Source: Prunella strophiata (taxonomy: Eukaryota > Chordata > Aves > Passeriformes > Prunellidae). From it: DNA of 64,000 bases. The translations under genes and the position numbers were made by a program. The stretch lies in assembly GCA_036583965.1 (NCBI GenBank), contig JAZBQD010000019.1, forward strand, positions 558,001 through 622,000, in the 5' to 3' direction. Below are positions 32,803 to 43,831 of the stretch, in pieces (the stretch's first letter is position 1; every line of letters starts with the position of its first letter). The notes beneath the pieces are model-generated. The model was not told where the DNA came from. It saw only the letters and a program-made list of their open reading frames with translations, and made no database searches.

Positions 32803-33705
32803 TAACACCACAAGTGCCCTTTGCTCCCCTCACACTCCTCCATGTGAAGCAAACAAACCCTGGCCCACAGCAACCCCAGGGCTGTGCTGGTGCAATAATT
32901 TCCATTTCTCACCAGCTCTAGGCCTGCATCCCCAGTTTTTTTTCCTTTCTCATGCTAAATTGGCTTGGAATCCCTCCTTTAATTCCCAGGATAAAGCATC
33001 ATCTCTGATTATGACACGCAGGGAGATAAAAGCAAAGAGCTTTTCCCACACACAACCTCTCCTTGACTCCTGCAGCCTCTGCCTTGGCTGCTTTGTAACC
33101 CTGCCCAGTTAATTTTGTGCTCAGTGGCTCTTTCGAAGCACAAAGCCTCGCTAAAAAAGCCTCCTCAGAAATTCATTAACTTCACAATTCTCTTGGCCTC
33201 GCTCCAGCCAAATTATTCCATTTCTATGGTGCTCAAAATAAAGGAAGAGCGGGGTAGGATTGATCCAACCCACACACAGAGATTCCTGTCTGAGAGTCTG
33301 TGGGAGCCCAGCCCTGGTTAACCTGCACAGAGTTCCCATGATTAATCCAGGCTAGGAAATATTTCCAGTGGATTCCCTGCAGGTGACAAATCGGTGTCAC
33401 AACAGCCCAGCTGACACTTTTGGGGAGGGAAATGGAAAATGGCAATTTTTAAGCTGTCTCAGCTTTTGGTTCCTCCCCAGTTTGTGCCTCCAGAGCTCCA
33501 ACACAAGAGTGCAGAGCCTTTATTTACATTTCATTTGTCATTCCTGACAAATCCTCCCTTTCCCTTGGATGCTGTCCCCTGTCAGACACCCCTTTGGGAT
33601 GTCCTGACCCCCCCAAGTCAGACACTTGGATTACTTTTTCTCTTAGTTATCAAAATATCCTATAACATTATGGGATTTCTGGCTCAGATTCCCACATGAG
33701 TTTAA
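32803..33705. other. Non-coding stretch, no gene recognised
   Basis: From 32930 to 33400 the sequence looks single copy and lacks CR1 words. No exon is recognisable. Confidence 0.4.
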
Positions 33706-33797
33706 GGAATCCTAAAATCCCAGAATGTTGTAGAAGGGCCCTTAAAGACCATCTTGTTCCACGCCCTGCCATGGGCAGGGACACTTTCACTCAGATC
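33706..33797 (-). mobile_element. CR1 LINE 3' end fragment
   Basis: AATCCTAAAATCCCAGAATG, GGGCCCTTAAAGACCATC and TGCCATGGGCAGGGACACTT are CR1 in reverse, truncated after about 90 bases. Confidence 0.8.
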
Positions 33798-34190
33798 ACA
33801 TTAAAAGAAATGCTGTGTGAATTCCTGATGCCTCCAGGCTTTCTTTTACCCCCTTTTTATTTTCCTTTGTGGAAGTGAACCTCTGTCCCCATTAGGACAC
33901 TCCTGTGCCACCAGCTCTGAGATGTCATTTCGCTTGAGCAGATAATTAGTGCAAAGACAGATTGCACTCCATCAAAGGATCTTTTGTGAAGAGAGAGAGC
34001 AGCAAAGAAAAATCCTTTGCTCTGGGCTGCTCTTCCTTTTGTCAGCCTGGTGGGTTAAAAGGGAGGGAATCATCCCAGTGTAGGGGTGAAATATTGCTTT
34101 TTCAAGCCACCCAAATCCCATCCAGTAGAAACCAGAACCATCTGCTTTGCATTTCTGATTTTCTTGTTGCGTTACTCCCAGGAAACCTGA
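33798..34190. other. Non-coding stretch, no gene recognised
   Basis: I see nothing supportable here. Confidence 0.4.
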
Positions 34191-34749
34191 AATAAAAAGA
34201 TATTTTGCCTAGCTTAACTGGATTTTCCAAAGATTTTTTTTTTCCTTTTTGTACTTAACGTACTTTGCAGGGCCAGGGATTTGTCCTGGGTGGATTTCAG
34301 GTGGATTCCAGGTGGATTCCAAATAGATTCCAAGAGGTCCAATAAGACTTTCTACCAAATAAATTTCTTCTGATTAAGAAATTCCTTATTTTCCAGTGAT
34401 GCCCTTCATTCTAGGAAAAACATTCTTTGTCCATTCATGGCACATCCCACTCCTTCAGCATGAGGAGTATTAAATAAAGAGGTATTTTTCCTGGTGTAAC
34501 TGGATTTTCCCAAGACTCTTTTCCTTTTTGTACTTAATGTGCCTTTCAGGGCTGTGGATTTATCCTGGGTGGATTTCAGGTAGATTCCAGGTGAATTTTA
34601 GGTAGATTCCAAGTGGTCCACTAAGATTTGCCACCAAATGCCTTTCTTCTGATTAAGACATCCCTTATTTTCCAGTGGCCCCCTTCATTCCAGGAATGAA
34701 TTCTTTGTCCATTCATGGCCCATCCCACTCCCTCAGCACCAGGAATTCT
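34191..34749. repeat. Two-copy tandem duplication, period ~282 bp
   Basis: Copy A starts at 34191 and copy B at 34472. They share TTAACTGGATTTTCC, CCTTTTTGTACTTAA, CCTGGGTGGATTTCAGGT, TTTCTTCTGATTAAGA, CCTTATTTTCCAGTG and TTCTTTGTCCATTCATGGC in order. Both contain nested GTGGATTCCA/GTAGATTCCA sub-repeats in different numbers. No transposon ends are visible. Confidence 0.9.
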
Positions 34750-35782
34750 CAGGAAGGAGCCATTCCCAGAGCATTTTTGGGTGTTTTTCTGAGCTCTGCC
34801 TCCAGCTGAGTAACTTCCCAATAGTTTTTGTGCTCCTTGCAGGACCTTTCCTGGAGCTGCTCCTTCATTATGCTGCTCTCAGCCACCTACCTCAGCACAT
34901 CAGAGCAATTTGGATCATTCACCTTCCAGCTTATCCTTGGAATTCTGCTGATTCTGGGGCTCTGCTGTCCTGATCTCTCAATGTCAGCAGCCCTCAGTGC
35001 CTCCCCTGTGAGAGCAGGAGTTGTGCTAAATGAGCTGGGCAAGGCTGGGGATGTTTCTCAAAGCAGCTTTTTGTTCCTGGAGACTTTGGAGCTCGTCTCC
35101 AGCTCGGCTTTGGTTCACAGGCAGCCCCTTCCTTGTCTTTGGGGGCAAAAATCCAAATATTCCCCGTTTGGTGTAAATCACAGCAGAGGAGTTGATTTTC
35201 CCCCTGGTGTTCCTGAAGCAAAAATCCCAAACCACGTGGAGTGAAGTCTCCAGATTCCCTCTGGGATGATTTCTGCTGTTTCTGTTCAATCAACCTCTGG
35301 CTCCATGGTGGCCTCTCCTTCCTCTCCATTAAGGATTTTCCAACCTTCCTCTGGCTGCAACAGCACATCCTGGCCACACACCTGGAAGAAATCAGCCAAA
35401 AATCAAAGCTGCTTCCCAAAAATCAATGAGAAGTGACCCAGAGGAGGTTCAGCCACCTCAAAGGCCTGAGTTCCAGAGATTGTTTCCAAGAGAAAAACCT
35501 GGAAGTGCTCAGTTCCATGGAGCTGCTGCCTGACTCACCCTCTGCTCCCTTCCCAGACCAACCTGGTCTCAATATCTGCCTTTAATGAGGTACTTTATAA
35601 TTAAGCATCATTAAATCCCTGTTTCCTCCTGGGTTTTGCTGCTGTGCTCAAAGCAAGCAGAGAGAAAAGAGTGGATTTCTGTGCAGGACAGAAATTAAAT
35701 TTCATTCTTTCCAAATGAAAGATTTGGTCCATGTGCAGATGGAATTATAAACTTGCACATGGATGGAAAATAAAGCATTCAT
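34750..35782. other. Non-coding stretch, no gene recognised
   Basis: Frames of 138 codons (plus, 34828-35244) and 141 codons (minus, 34994-35419) overlap here. Neither has a domain. Nothing further is supportable. Confidence 0.4.
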
Positions 35783-35985
35783 TGAAATATGGAATAATTT
35801 GGGTTGGAAGGGACCTTAAAGATCATGCCATGGGCAGGGATATCTCCCACTATCCTAGGGTGCTCCAGCCTGGCCATGGACACTTCCAGGGATGCCACAA
35901 CTTCTCTGGGAATTCTATTCCAAGGCCTCCCCACCCTCTCAGCCAGGAATTCCTTCCCAATATCCCATCTATCCCTGCCTGAGTG
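35783..35985 (-). mobile_element. CR1 LINE 3' end fragment
   Basis: TTTGGGTTGGAAGGGACCTT, AAAGATCATGCCATGGGCAG, CCCACTATCCTAGGGTGCTC and CTCTCAGCCAGGAATTCC are CR1 in reverse. Similarity fades after about 35985. Confidence 0.9.
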
Positions 35986-36728
35986 TTGTCCAAATGCTCC
36001 TGGAGCTCTGGAAGCCTTGGGAATGTGCCCATTCCCTGGGGAGCCTGGTCAGTGCCCCAGCACCTTCATGCAGTCCAAGGTGACAAATTCCTTATTTTGT
36101 GTCAGAATTCCTGCAGAAAGGAAGAAATCTGTGTGAGGTCCAACTGCATCCACCAGCATCCATAAATAAACTGTGAAAATGAGGAGAAGGGAAAAGTGAG
36201 CCCACATCAAACAATTCCATACAAAGAAAACCATCCAGATAATCTGGACTGGAGAGAGTTCCCTTGGCTGACAGAGGAGGGTGGGATGGAAAATGAAATG
36301 GTGATGAGGAAGGATGAGGGGAAAAAGTGCTGGAAGAGGGAGAAAAAAATGAGAAATGTTGAAGAAATGGAACTGAGGTTTGTTGAAAACAGCTCAGGAG
36401 GGGCAGATTGTGCTGGAACACAAGATCCTGGCTCTTTAAAACCAAGGAAAACAGGGACTGTTTACTGAGAGCTGGACTGGAGAATTCCTGTCTCCAAGGG
36501 CCTTCAGCTGAACAATTCTTCAGTCAGGTCCTACAATTCCTATGGAATTTATTTATTTATTTATTTATTTAACACAAATGTCCTCCATGAGCTGCTTTCA
36601 ATTCCCAACCCTAAGGAATTTCAGGCTTTTGCAAGTGGGATTCACTCAGTAAAGAATTTCTGGAGTGTGAAAGGAGGTTTTGAAAAGGTGAGGAGAAATT
36701 AAAGAATGTGGTTAAATGCCTTTATAAA
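35986..36728. other. Non-coding stretch, no gene recognised
   Basis: Apart from the ATTT repeat at 36547-36572 there is nothing supportable here. Confidence 0.4.
36547..36572. repeat. (TTTA)n microsatellite
   Basis: About six TTTA units occur in a row, ending TTTAAC. Confidence 0.9.
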
Positions 36729-36800
36729 TTCATGGAATCATGGAATTGTTAAGTTTGGAAAGGACATCCAAGATTATCAATCCATCAACCAGCATGACAA
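36729..36800 (-). mobile_element. CR1-like LINE 3' end, AAGTTTGGAAAGGACATC type
   Basis: TTCATGGAATCATGGAATTG, AAGTTTGGAAAGGACATCCA and AGATTATCAATCCATCAACC match the reverse complement of the CR1 terminus of the 'gattGATGATCTTNNAGGTCTTTTCCAACC' type. Confidence 0.65.
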
Positions 36801-37151
36801 CGTTCTCCACCAAATTTTACTAAACTGGGCTGCTCAAACAGGGAATGTTCAGAATGACTCCTCCCCCAGCTGTTGGATTTACCAGAGAAATCCAGAGAGC
36901 TGCTGGTTTGAGTGGAAAAGGAGATATCTCCTGAAACGTTGCAAATGAGGAAAATAAATCCAATCCAGGCACGGCACAAAAGGAACTCTGGACAATTCCT
37001 GTCTGCTGATCCTTGATGGAAAATCTCAGCTCCCAGATAAACCTCAGGAATAAATCTGCACATGGAAATTCAGGGATTGATCCAGCACTGCTGGAATTCA
37101 GCATCCTCCTGGACACTCTGCCAAGGAGATGTTCTATGCTGGAATTTTTCC

Positions 37152-37478
37152 TTTGGGAAAACACAATAAATTTATTATCCAGGAGTTTGTAATTTAATCA
37201 CCTGAGGGAACTTTCCATGCTCAGGTTGTTACCAAAATTCCCATTCTGGGACCTTCCAAACTTCCTTGGTCTAGGAATGGTTCAGATTTGAAGCCAGATT
37301 AATTCAATCTTTGAGAAAACTCAATAAATTTATAATCCAGGATTTTGTGATTTTAAAGTTTGGGGGGACTTAATCACCTGAGGACCCTTTCCACCCTCAT
37401 GTTGTTATTAAAATTCCCATTCTGGGACCTTACAAAGTTCCCTGGCCTAGGAATGGTTTGGATTTAAACCAGATTTAA
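37152..37478. repeat. Two-copy tandem duplication, period ~158 bp
   Basis: Copy A starts TTTGGGAAAACACAATAAAT at 37152 and copy B TTTGAGAAAACTCAATAAAT at 37310. Shared landmarks are TTAATCACCTGAGG, AAAATTCCCATTCTGGGACC and CTAGGAATGGTT. Copy B carries about 19 extra bases with a G run near 37362. Confidence 0.85.
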
Positions 37479-37642
37479 CACAGAATTGTTAAATTGAGCA
37501 GGCTCTTGACTCCCATATTCAGAGTTGCCTTCCCTACATCAATTACTTTAAGGCTCACTCTCTCCAAATTCTGCTTCCATAGTTACCTCTTTAATATGAT
37601 TCATCTGCAGGGGAAAAAAATAAGAGTAAAAAAAGAGCAGGA

Positions 37643-39009
37643 GTCAGCAAATGGAGTCTGGCAAGAAATGAATCAAATAAACTCAAAACTGTGGTCTGGA
37701 TTAAATTCCATTTGACCAGAGCTGTGCATTGAGAACCCCCAGTCAGGAGATAAGAGAAAGGATTTGATGACATCAGCGATTCCCTGGGTCCATCCCCAGA
37801 GGATGATAAATAATTTTCCCTCCAAGTCCTGAGCTCATCCAAAGCAGTTTTTAAGGAGTGTGGGCAGCATCTCAGGCCTGCAATTATTCCACTTTGGAGA
37901 CCTTGGCGAGACAATTTGGAAGGGATTTAATATTGCTGCAATTGTCTCTGAGCTTCCTGCAAGGCCCAGAACTGATTTAACTCCTTTACTGAGCATTTGC
38001 ATCCTCCTTGAGATGGAGCAGGGAAATTTCCCTTGAAATCTGGGAATTTTTTGTCATTGGGTTCAGTGACAGCAGCACCATTTGATTCCAGTCAGCAAAT
38101 GGAATCTGGCAAGAAATGAATCAAATAAACTCAAAACCGTGGCCTGGATTAAATTCCTGGATTAAATTCCATTTGATGGAGAACCCCCAGTCAGGAGTTA
38201 AGAGAAAGGATAATAATTTTCCCTCCAAGTCCTGAGCTCATCCAAAGCAGTTTTTAAGGAGTGTGGGCAGCATCTCAGGCCTGCAATTATTCCACTTTGG
38301 AGACCTTGGCGAGACAATTTGGAAGGGATTTAATATTGCTGCAATTGTCTCTGAGCTTCCTGCAAGGCCCAGAACTGATTTAACTCCTTTACTGAGCATT
38401 TGCATCCTCCTTGAGATGGAGCAGGGAAATTTCCCTTGAAATCTGGGAGATTTTTGTCATTGGGTTCAGTGACAGCAGCACCATTTGATTCCAGTCAGAA
38501 AATGGAATCTGGCAAGAAATGAATCAAATAAACTCAAAACTGTGGTCTGGATTAAATTCCTGGATTAAATTCCTGGCAATTTTTTAAATCAATTTGAGGA
38601 GAACCCCACGTAAGGAGTTAAGAGGGAGATTTTTTTTTTTTTTGATGCAAAGGATTTTTGATGACATCAGCATTTCCCTGGGTCCATCCCCAGAGGATGA
38701 TAAATAATATTTCCTCCAAGTCCTGAGCTCATCCAAAGCAGTTTTTAAGGAGTGTGGGCAGCATCTCAGGCCTGCAATTATTCCACTTTGGAGACCTCGG
38801 TGAGCTGAGGCAGCAGAAGATCATTTGTGGGGCAGCCTGAGACAATTTGGAAGGGTTTTAATATTGCTGCAATCGTCTCTGAGCTTCCTGCAAGGCCCAG
38901 AAATGATTTAATCCTTTACTGAGCATTTGCATCCTCCTTGAGATAGAGCAGGGAAATTCCCCTTGGAAAATGGGCATTTTTTGTCCTTGGACTCAGTGAC
39001 AGCAGCACC
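37643..39009. repeat. Three-copy tandem repeat, units 403-516 bp
   Basis: Units begin GTCAG(C/A)AAATGGA at 37643, 38091 and 38494 and end near CAGTGACAGCAGCACC. All three share GGCAAGAAATGAATCAAATA, TCCTGAGCTCATCCAAAGCA, CAGCATCTCAGGCCTGCAAT, TTTAATATTGCTGCAAT, CAAGGCCCAGAA and TACTGAGCATTTGCATCCTC. Units 1 and 2 are nearly identical through the central ~250 bases. Both lack about 37 bases (near 38811-38847) that unit 3 has, bounded by a GAG/TGAG microrepeat. Unit 2 lacks the TTTGATGACATCAGC segment of units 1 and 3. Unit 3 has a T13 insertion near 38631. No transposon structure or coding frame is visible. Confidence 0.93.
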
Positions 39010-39531
39010 CAGGAGCACAGAGCCTTTTTGGCTTTGCTCATCTTCTTACCCCAACCCACTTTAATTTGCCAAATTTTAAATTTTGCTAAAATATTTCCCT
39101 TTTCTTGGTTTTTCCATAAATTTCTGGCTGTTCCTGCTTTTCTGCAGGATCCAGATGGGCTCATGCTCTGCTCCAGTGTCTGAGTTGTAGCCACAGCAGG
39201 AGAGAAAAGAATTCCTGCTGCTCCAACCTGGACTTTCGAGGGATTCATGGCAAGGAATAGTCCTGTGGAGCCAGGAGTTGGAAAAACCTGAGGAAAGGGC
39301 TGTGGATAAAAGGGAAGCAAATGCTGAAGGTGCTCCAGCTCTTCCCAGACTTTTTGTTGCCCTCATCCAAATTTTTTCGTATTTGCTTAGGGGCTGAGCA
39401 GAACAGAACTCGGATGTTTCTCCTCACAGTGAATCTAAAAGCTCAGACTTCTCTGAAAATTGCCTGGAAATTTCAATCCATTGCAGGAATTCCTCTCAGT
39501 TAAACCCATGGAACCTTTCAAATATGTTTGA
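39010..39531. other. Non-coding stretch, no gene recognised
   Basis: I see no supportable feature here. Minus-strand frames of 96-134 codons have no domain. Confidence 0.4.
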
Positions 39532-39899
39532 CCTTTTCCTTTTCCTTTTCCTTTTCCTTTTCCTTTTCCTTTTCCTTTTCCTTTTCCTTTTCCTTTTCCT
39601 TTTTTTTTTTTTTCCTTTTTTTCCTTTTCCTTTTCCTTTTCTTTTCCTTTTCCTTTTCCTTTTTCCTTTTCCTTTTCCTTTTCTTTTCCTTTTCCTTTTC
39701 CTTTTCCTTTTCCTTTTATTTTTCTTTTTACAATCTTACCCTTTCCCCTGTTCCCTTTCCCTTTCCCTTTCCCTTCCCTTTCCCTTTCCCTTTCCCTTTG
39801 CCCTTCCCTTCCCTTTCCCTTCCTTTCCCTTTCCCTTTCTTCCTGCTTTTTTTCCCCCCTTTTCCCCTTTTCCCCTTCCCCCCTTTTCCCCTTTCCCTG
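39532..39899. repeat. Polypyrimidine tract, (CCTTTT)n then (CCCTTT)n
   Basis: About 370 bases are almost purely C and T on the plus strand. They run as CCTTTT hexamers to about 39720, a short break with ATTTTTCTTTTTACAATC, then CCCTTT and related words to 39899. Poly-Phe/Pro frames of 125-158 codons come from this repeat. Such mirror-symmetric pyrimidine tracts can form triplex DNA, and assembly length is uncertain. Confidence 0.95.
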
Positions 39900-41037
39900 C
39901 TTTGAACTGGAATAAATTAGGAATCAGCTGTTCCCCAAATCCAGAGGGTTTAGAGTTTTTTCCAAATGGATACTCTATGTCTCTTTACACTCTTCACTAA
40001 ATTCATAACACTGATGATTGTTTGATTTCTGGAATGAATTTCCCAAAATTACCCAGTGTTCCCATGGATCACATCCTGCTGAGTGTTCCTTTACTTAGAT
40101 CAAATCCGACTTTCCTTAGAGCAGACTGGCAGCAAGAAAAGCCCCCCAGAACCCACAACTCCCCCAGGATTCTGTTCTGACATAACAATCTCAGACTTTA
40201 AATGGGAATTTATTCCTCCTTTGATCCAAACAATTTGATATTCCCAGAAACATGAAGCACCTCAGATTTTTCCCAATGTACAAAGAGCTTTTACATTTCC
40301 TTTTCAAGCCAAACTGAAGAGTGAAAGCAGCAGCTCCACATTGCTCAGACACTTTTATTTCTCCTAAAAGGATGTGGCATTTTCCCTTAGCCAAGCTCCA
40401 AACCCTTTTTATCCAACTTCCCAGCAAAAACCTGGGAGAAAAACCTCACCCCGGTGATGAAAGTGCCTTTCAATTTTTGATGAAAATGCAAAGAGGAGCA
40501 TCAAAACAGAGCTTCACTCACTGGCAGGGAAAACAGAAGCTTTCTTAAAAGAGAAATGATGAAAATGAAATATTTTCTGCCATGGAAAACTCATGTTTAC
40601 CAGGGAAAAGTTGGATATATGGAGCTGGAGAACCCAAAACCGTGCCAGGATTGAGGAATTAAGTGAAAAATTACTGTTTTTTCCTGAAATCCCACCTGTG
40701 TAGTTTGGATTCTATTATTTAGGAGTCATAAATAAATCCAAATCTGGGCTGGGTATGTGTCCATAAATAAATATATGGATATAATTCATGTGGAGCAAAC
40801 GAGGGCTGGGATTTTCCTATTAACAGGGAATCCATTTCCCTTCCATAATTGTTCTATCACTGCTTTTCCAGCCACACATTCCTCACTCCCATAATTCCAC
40901 TTCTCGTGGAGTTAAATCTCCTGGGCTGCAGTTCTTGGAGAAATCTGGTTATTTTTCCATAAAATTGAACTCTTGGATTAAGGGGGAAATTTTCTTGTCA
41001 TCCTTGATCCATGGCTGAATTCCTGACTGGTGTCAAG
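39900..41037. other. Non-coding stretch, no gene recognised
   Basis: I see nothing supportable here. The 40700-40800 part is AT-rich. Confidence 0.4.
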
Positions 41038-41303
41038 ATTCATGGAATCATGGAATGGTTTGGGATGGAAGGGACCTAAATCTCATCCCATTCCACCCCA
41101 TTCCATGGGCAGGGACACCTCCCACTGTCCCAGGCTGCTCCAAGCCCCAGTGTCCAGCCTGGCCTTGGGCACTGCCAGGGATCCAGGGCCAGCCACAGCT
41201 GCTCTGGGAAATTCCATCCCAGCCCCTGCAAACCCTCCAAGCCAGGAATCTCTTCCCAATAACCCAACCAAACCTGCCCTCTGGCAGTGGGAAGCCATTC
41301 CCT
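41038..41303 (-). mobile_element. CR1 LINE, 3' part split by an LTR
   Basis: TTCATGGAATCATGGAATGG, TGTCCCAGGCTGCTCCAAGC and CTGCCCTCTGGCAGTGGGAA are CR1 in reverse. They stop at CCATTCCCT (41303), where the consensus should go on GTGTCCTGTCCC. It resumes at 41795. Confidence 0.92.
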
Positions 41304-41794
41304 TGATGCCTCAGGTTTTGGCTTTTCTATTTTTCACATTCTGTGCTGCTTTAGTGTGTGGGTCTGGGCTTCACATCAGGGCATGCTGAGCTCTGTGCAC
41401 AGAGCAGGGAGACAAAACAATTCCTGCTCCAGCTGGGCACCAAGGACAAATGATCCAAATCTCAGCCCAAGAGCACAAACAGCGTGGGCTGAAGAGAGAA
41501 AAACAAGCAGGGTGGGACTGCAGGGGCTAAAGCTGGAATGGGACAATGAACTGAAGGTGCAAATGGAGCAGAGCTGATCCCAGGGAGAGACCCCGTGCCC
41601 GGCCGTGCATTTTGTGCCCATTTTGGTTCATCTTGGGTTCATTTTGTGCCCATTTTGGTTCATCTTGGGTGCAGCCCTGGCTGGGCTCTGGTGCTGCCCA
41701 AGGTGGATCCATGGAGGAGATCCTTTGAATAAATCCCTGCTTTATTCTTTAACTCCATCCAGCCTCTGCTTTAGGACAGCCTTTACAAGTCCTT
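41304..41794 (+). mobile_element. Solo LTR, 4-bp-TSD family, copy 2, nested in CR1
   Basis: It begins TGATGCCTCAGG and matches copy 1 throughout, with AATAAA near 41728-41733. The 3' end reads AGTCCTT instead of the family's GGCATCA, so the terminus has mutated. CCCT occurs on both sides (part of TCCCT at 41299-41303 and 41795-41799), consistent with a target duplication, and the interrupted CR1 reads on. The internal 32-bp repeat has two units, giving ~491 bp. No internal retroviral sequence is present. Confidence 0.9.
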
Positions 41795-42045
41795 TCCCTT
41801 GTCCTGTCCCTCCATGCCTTGTCCCCAGTCCCTCTCCAGCTCTCCTGGAGCCCCTTCAGGCCCTGCAAGGAGCTCTGAGCTCTCCCTGGAGCCTTCTCCT
41901 CTCCAGGGGAACATTCCCAGCTCTCCAGCAGAGCTGCTCCATCCCTTGGATCACCCTGGTGCTTCCTCTGGGCTCTCTCCAGCAGCTTCATGTCCTCCCC
42001 GTGCTGGGGACCCTGAGCTGGATGCAGAATTCCAGGTGGGATCTT
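41795..42045 (-). mobile_element. CR1 LINE, 5' part of the split element
   Basis: After the LTR the CR1 continues with TGTCCTGTCCCTCCATGCCT, CCCAGTCCCTCTCCAGCTCT and GCCTTCTCCTCTCCAGGGGA, then CAGCAGCTTCATGTCCTCCC. The join to the left part is missing only a G. Confidence 0.88.
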
Positions 42046-42593
42046 CAGGACACCCCTTGTACCTCATTTTTAGTGCACTGGGGTATTTCTGCCTAAACCT
42101 CTGTGCAGTTTAAATTTCTGATCTCAGACAGACAAATATTAAATTACTTAAAATCTCAGACCTGCAGCACTTGGAGGTCAGGATCCATCAAAACCATGGA
42201 GGTAAAACCACATTTTTCCCCCTTCCCTGTCACGCTGTCAGGAGCATTTGGAGATTTGTATCCAATTTCCACCTCCTGAAGCTTTACAGGGAGAGCAGCA
42301 TTTTAGCCTGCCAAGCTTTTCATGTTTTTCTTTAATCCCCAGGCTGACCTTCCCCTCCAAACAGCCTTGGATTAACATTCCAAAGGTCGGATGAGCACAA
42401 AGCCAAGTCAGGATATCTTGCACAGTGTCAGTTTAGCTTTTCCTTGAATTCCAGGCCCGGCTTAGACTGGGTTTGTTTGGCAGGAGATGGACAAGACAGG
42501 TGGAAAATCATCCTCAAAGGGCACCTGATGATTCCTCACAAATGCCAGGAACAGGGATGAGAGCTGGATCTGGGAGAAGGGATGTGCAGCAGG
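42046..42593. other. Non-coding stretch, no gene recognised
   Basis: I see nothing supportable here. Confidence 0.4.
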
Positions 42594-42891
42594 GCTCAGC
42601 CCAGCTGACCAGGCTCTGTTAAGCTGGGTTTGTCACCCCAGTGACCATCTGGGCTTCTCAGTGACCCCTCCAGGGCACCTTGAAAATGAACAGATCTCTC
42701 TCTATTTATTCCAGATGGACTTTTTTTTTGGTGAAGATTTACCTTTTCATATGGAATTTGAAGTGATGTCTTATTTTTTGGGATTTTTTTTCCCCCTCTT
42801 CACATCCCTTTTGTTGGATAACTGCATGGAGCAGCTGCTCTGGATTGAGCTGGAAGCAAACAGAACACCCAGATTGCTCCAAAATACTTCT

Positions 42892-42926
<35 letters not shown>

Positions 42927-43273
42927 TAGGAAAAGGAAAAGTCTTTTTTATCCTGACAGATCCTTTAGATCCTTTGCTGGTGCAGAAGCGCTCAGTCCAG
43001 CTGACCAGGCTCTGTTAAACTGAATTTATCATCCCAGTGACCATCTGGGCTTCTCAGTGACCTCTCCAGGGCACCTTAAAAGAGAGCAGATCTCTCTCTA
43101 TTTATTCCAGAAAGTATATATTTTTTAAGATTTACTTTTTCATATGGAATTTGAAGTGGTTTGACGTCTTATTTTTTGGATTTGGGTTTTTTTCCCTCTC
43201 TGGCACTGCACACCCAATTTATGGGATTGAGCTGGGACCAAACAGAGCACCCAGACTGCTCCAAAATATTTCT

Positions 43274-43304
<31 letters not shown>

Positions 43305-43350
43305 CCAGTAGGAAAAGTCTTTTGTACCCTGACAACTCCTTTGCTGGTGC
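42594..43350. repeat. Two-copy tandem duplication, period ~396 bp
   Basis: Copy A starts at 42594 and copy B at 42990, both with GCTCAG(C/T)CCAGCTGACCAGG. Shared landmarks are CAGTGACCATCTGGGCTTCT, GATCTCTCTCTATTTATTCC, CATATGGAATTTGAAGTG, GGATTGAGCTGG, GCTCCAAAATA and AGTAGGAAAAG(G)TC. Each copy has an internal T tract of 29 bases (42895-42923 and 43276-43304). No exon is seen. Confidence 0.92.
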
Positions 43351-43803
43351 TCAGCATATCCCACCTGCCTCAGCTGCCAAAATAATGGTGGAGTGAATGT
43401 CAAAACAAATGCAGGCACACCCAGATGTCCAAGATTTCCTGCAGAAGCTTGCCAGGAGTCTCTAATGTGGAATGAAAAGGATTCTGCAGTCAGCTCTGGT
43501 GCCTCTCTGGTTTTTCTGAGAATTCCAGGTCAGTGGATAAGCCACATTTTATTGTATTCTGTTGTATTTTATTCCTGCAAATATCCCACTCAGCGTGGTT
43601 GAAGCACAGCCCCTGCATCATCCTGGCTTGGTCAGTGGAGCACACACGGGATGTGAGATGTTCCACACCTCATGGATGCTGCTTCCATCACCCCCAGTGA
43701 ATAAAAACTTCCAGTTCCAGACCAGTTCATCTGTTCTGGGGTTACTGGTGCATGGCTGAAGTACCTCAGAATGGGATCACTCTGTGCTTGTGCATTATCC
43801 TGT
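43351..43803. other. Non-coding stretch, no gene recognised
   Basis: I see nothing supportable here. Confidence 0.4.
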
Positions 43804-43831
43804 CATGGAACCACAGAATCCCAGGATCATT
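43804..43831 (-). mobile_element. CR1 LINE 3' tip, split by an LTR
   Basis: CATGGAACCACAGAATCCC then AGGATCATT forms the CR1 3' tip in reverse. The next consensus bases (GGGGTTGGGAATGAGCTCC) are found only after the LTR, at 44330. Confidence 0.8.

Noticed and set aside
37643..39009. CRISPR-like array
   Set aside because: Units are 400-500 bases without short repeat-spacer alternation and the genome is avian.
39524..40000. 158-codon Phe/Leu/Pro frame
   Set aside because: A by-product of the polypyrimidine tract.
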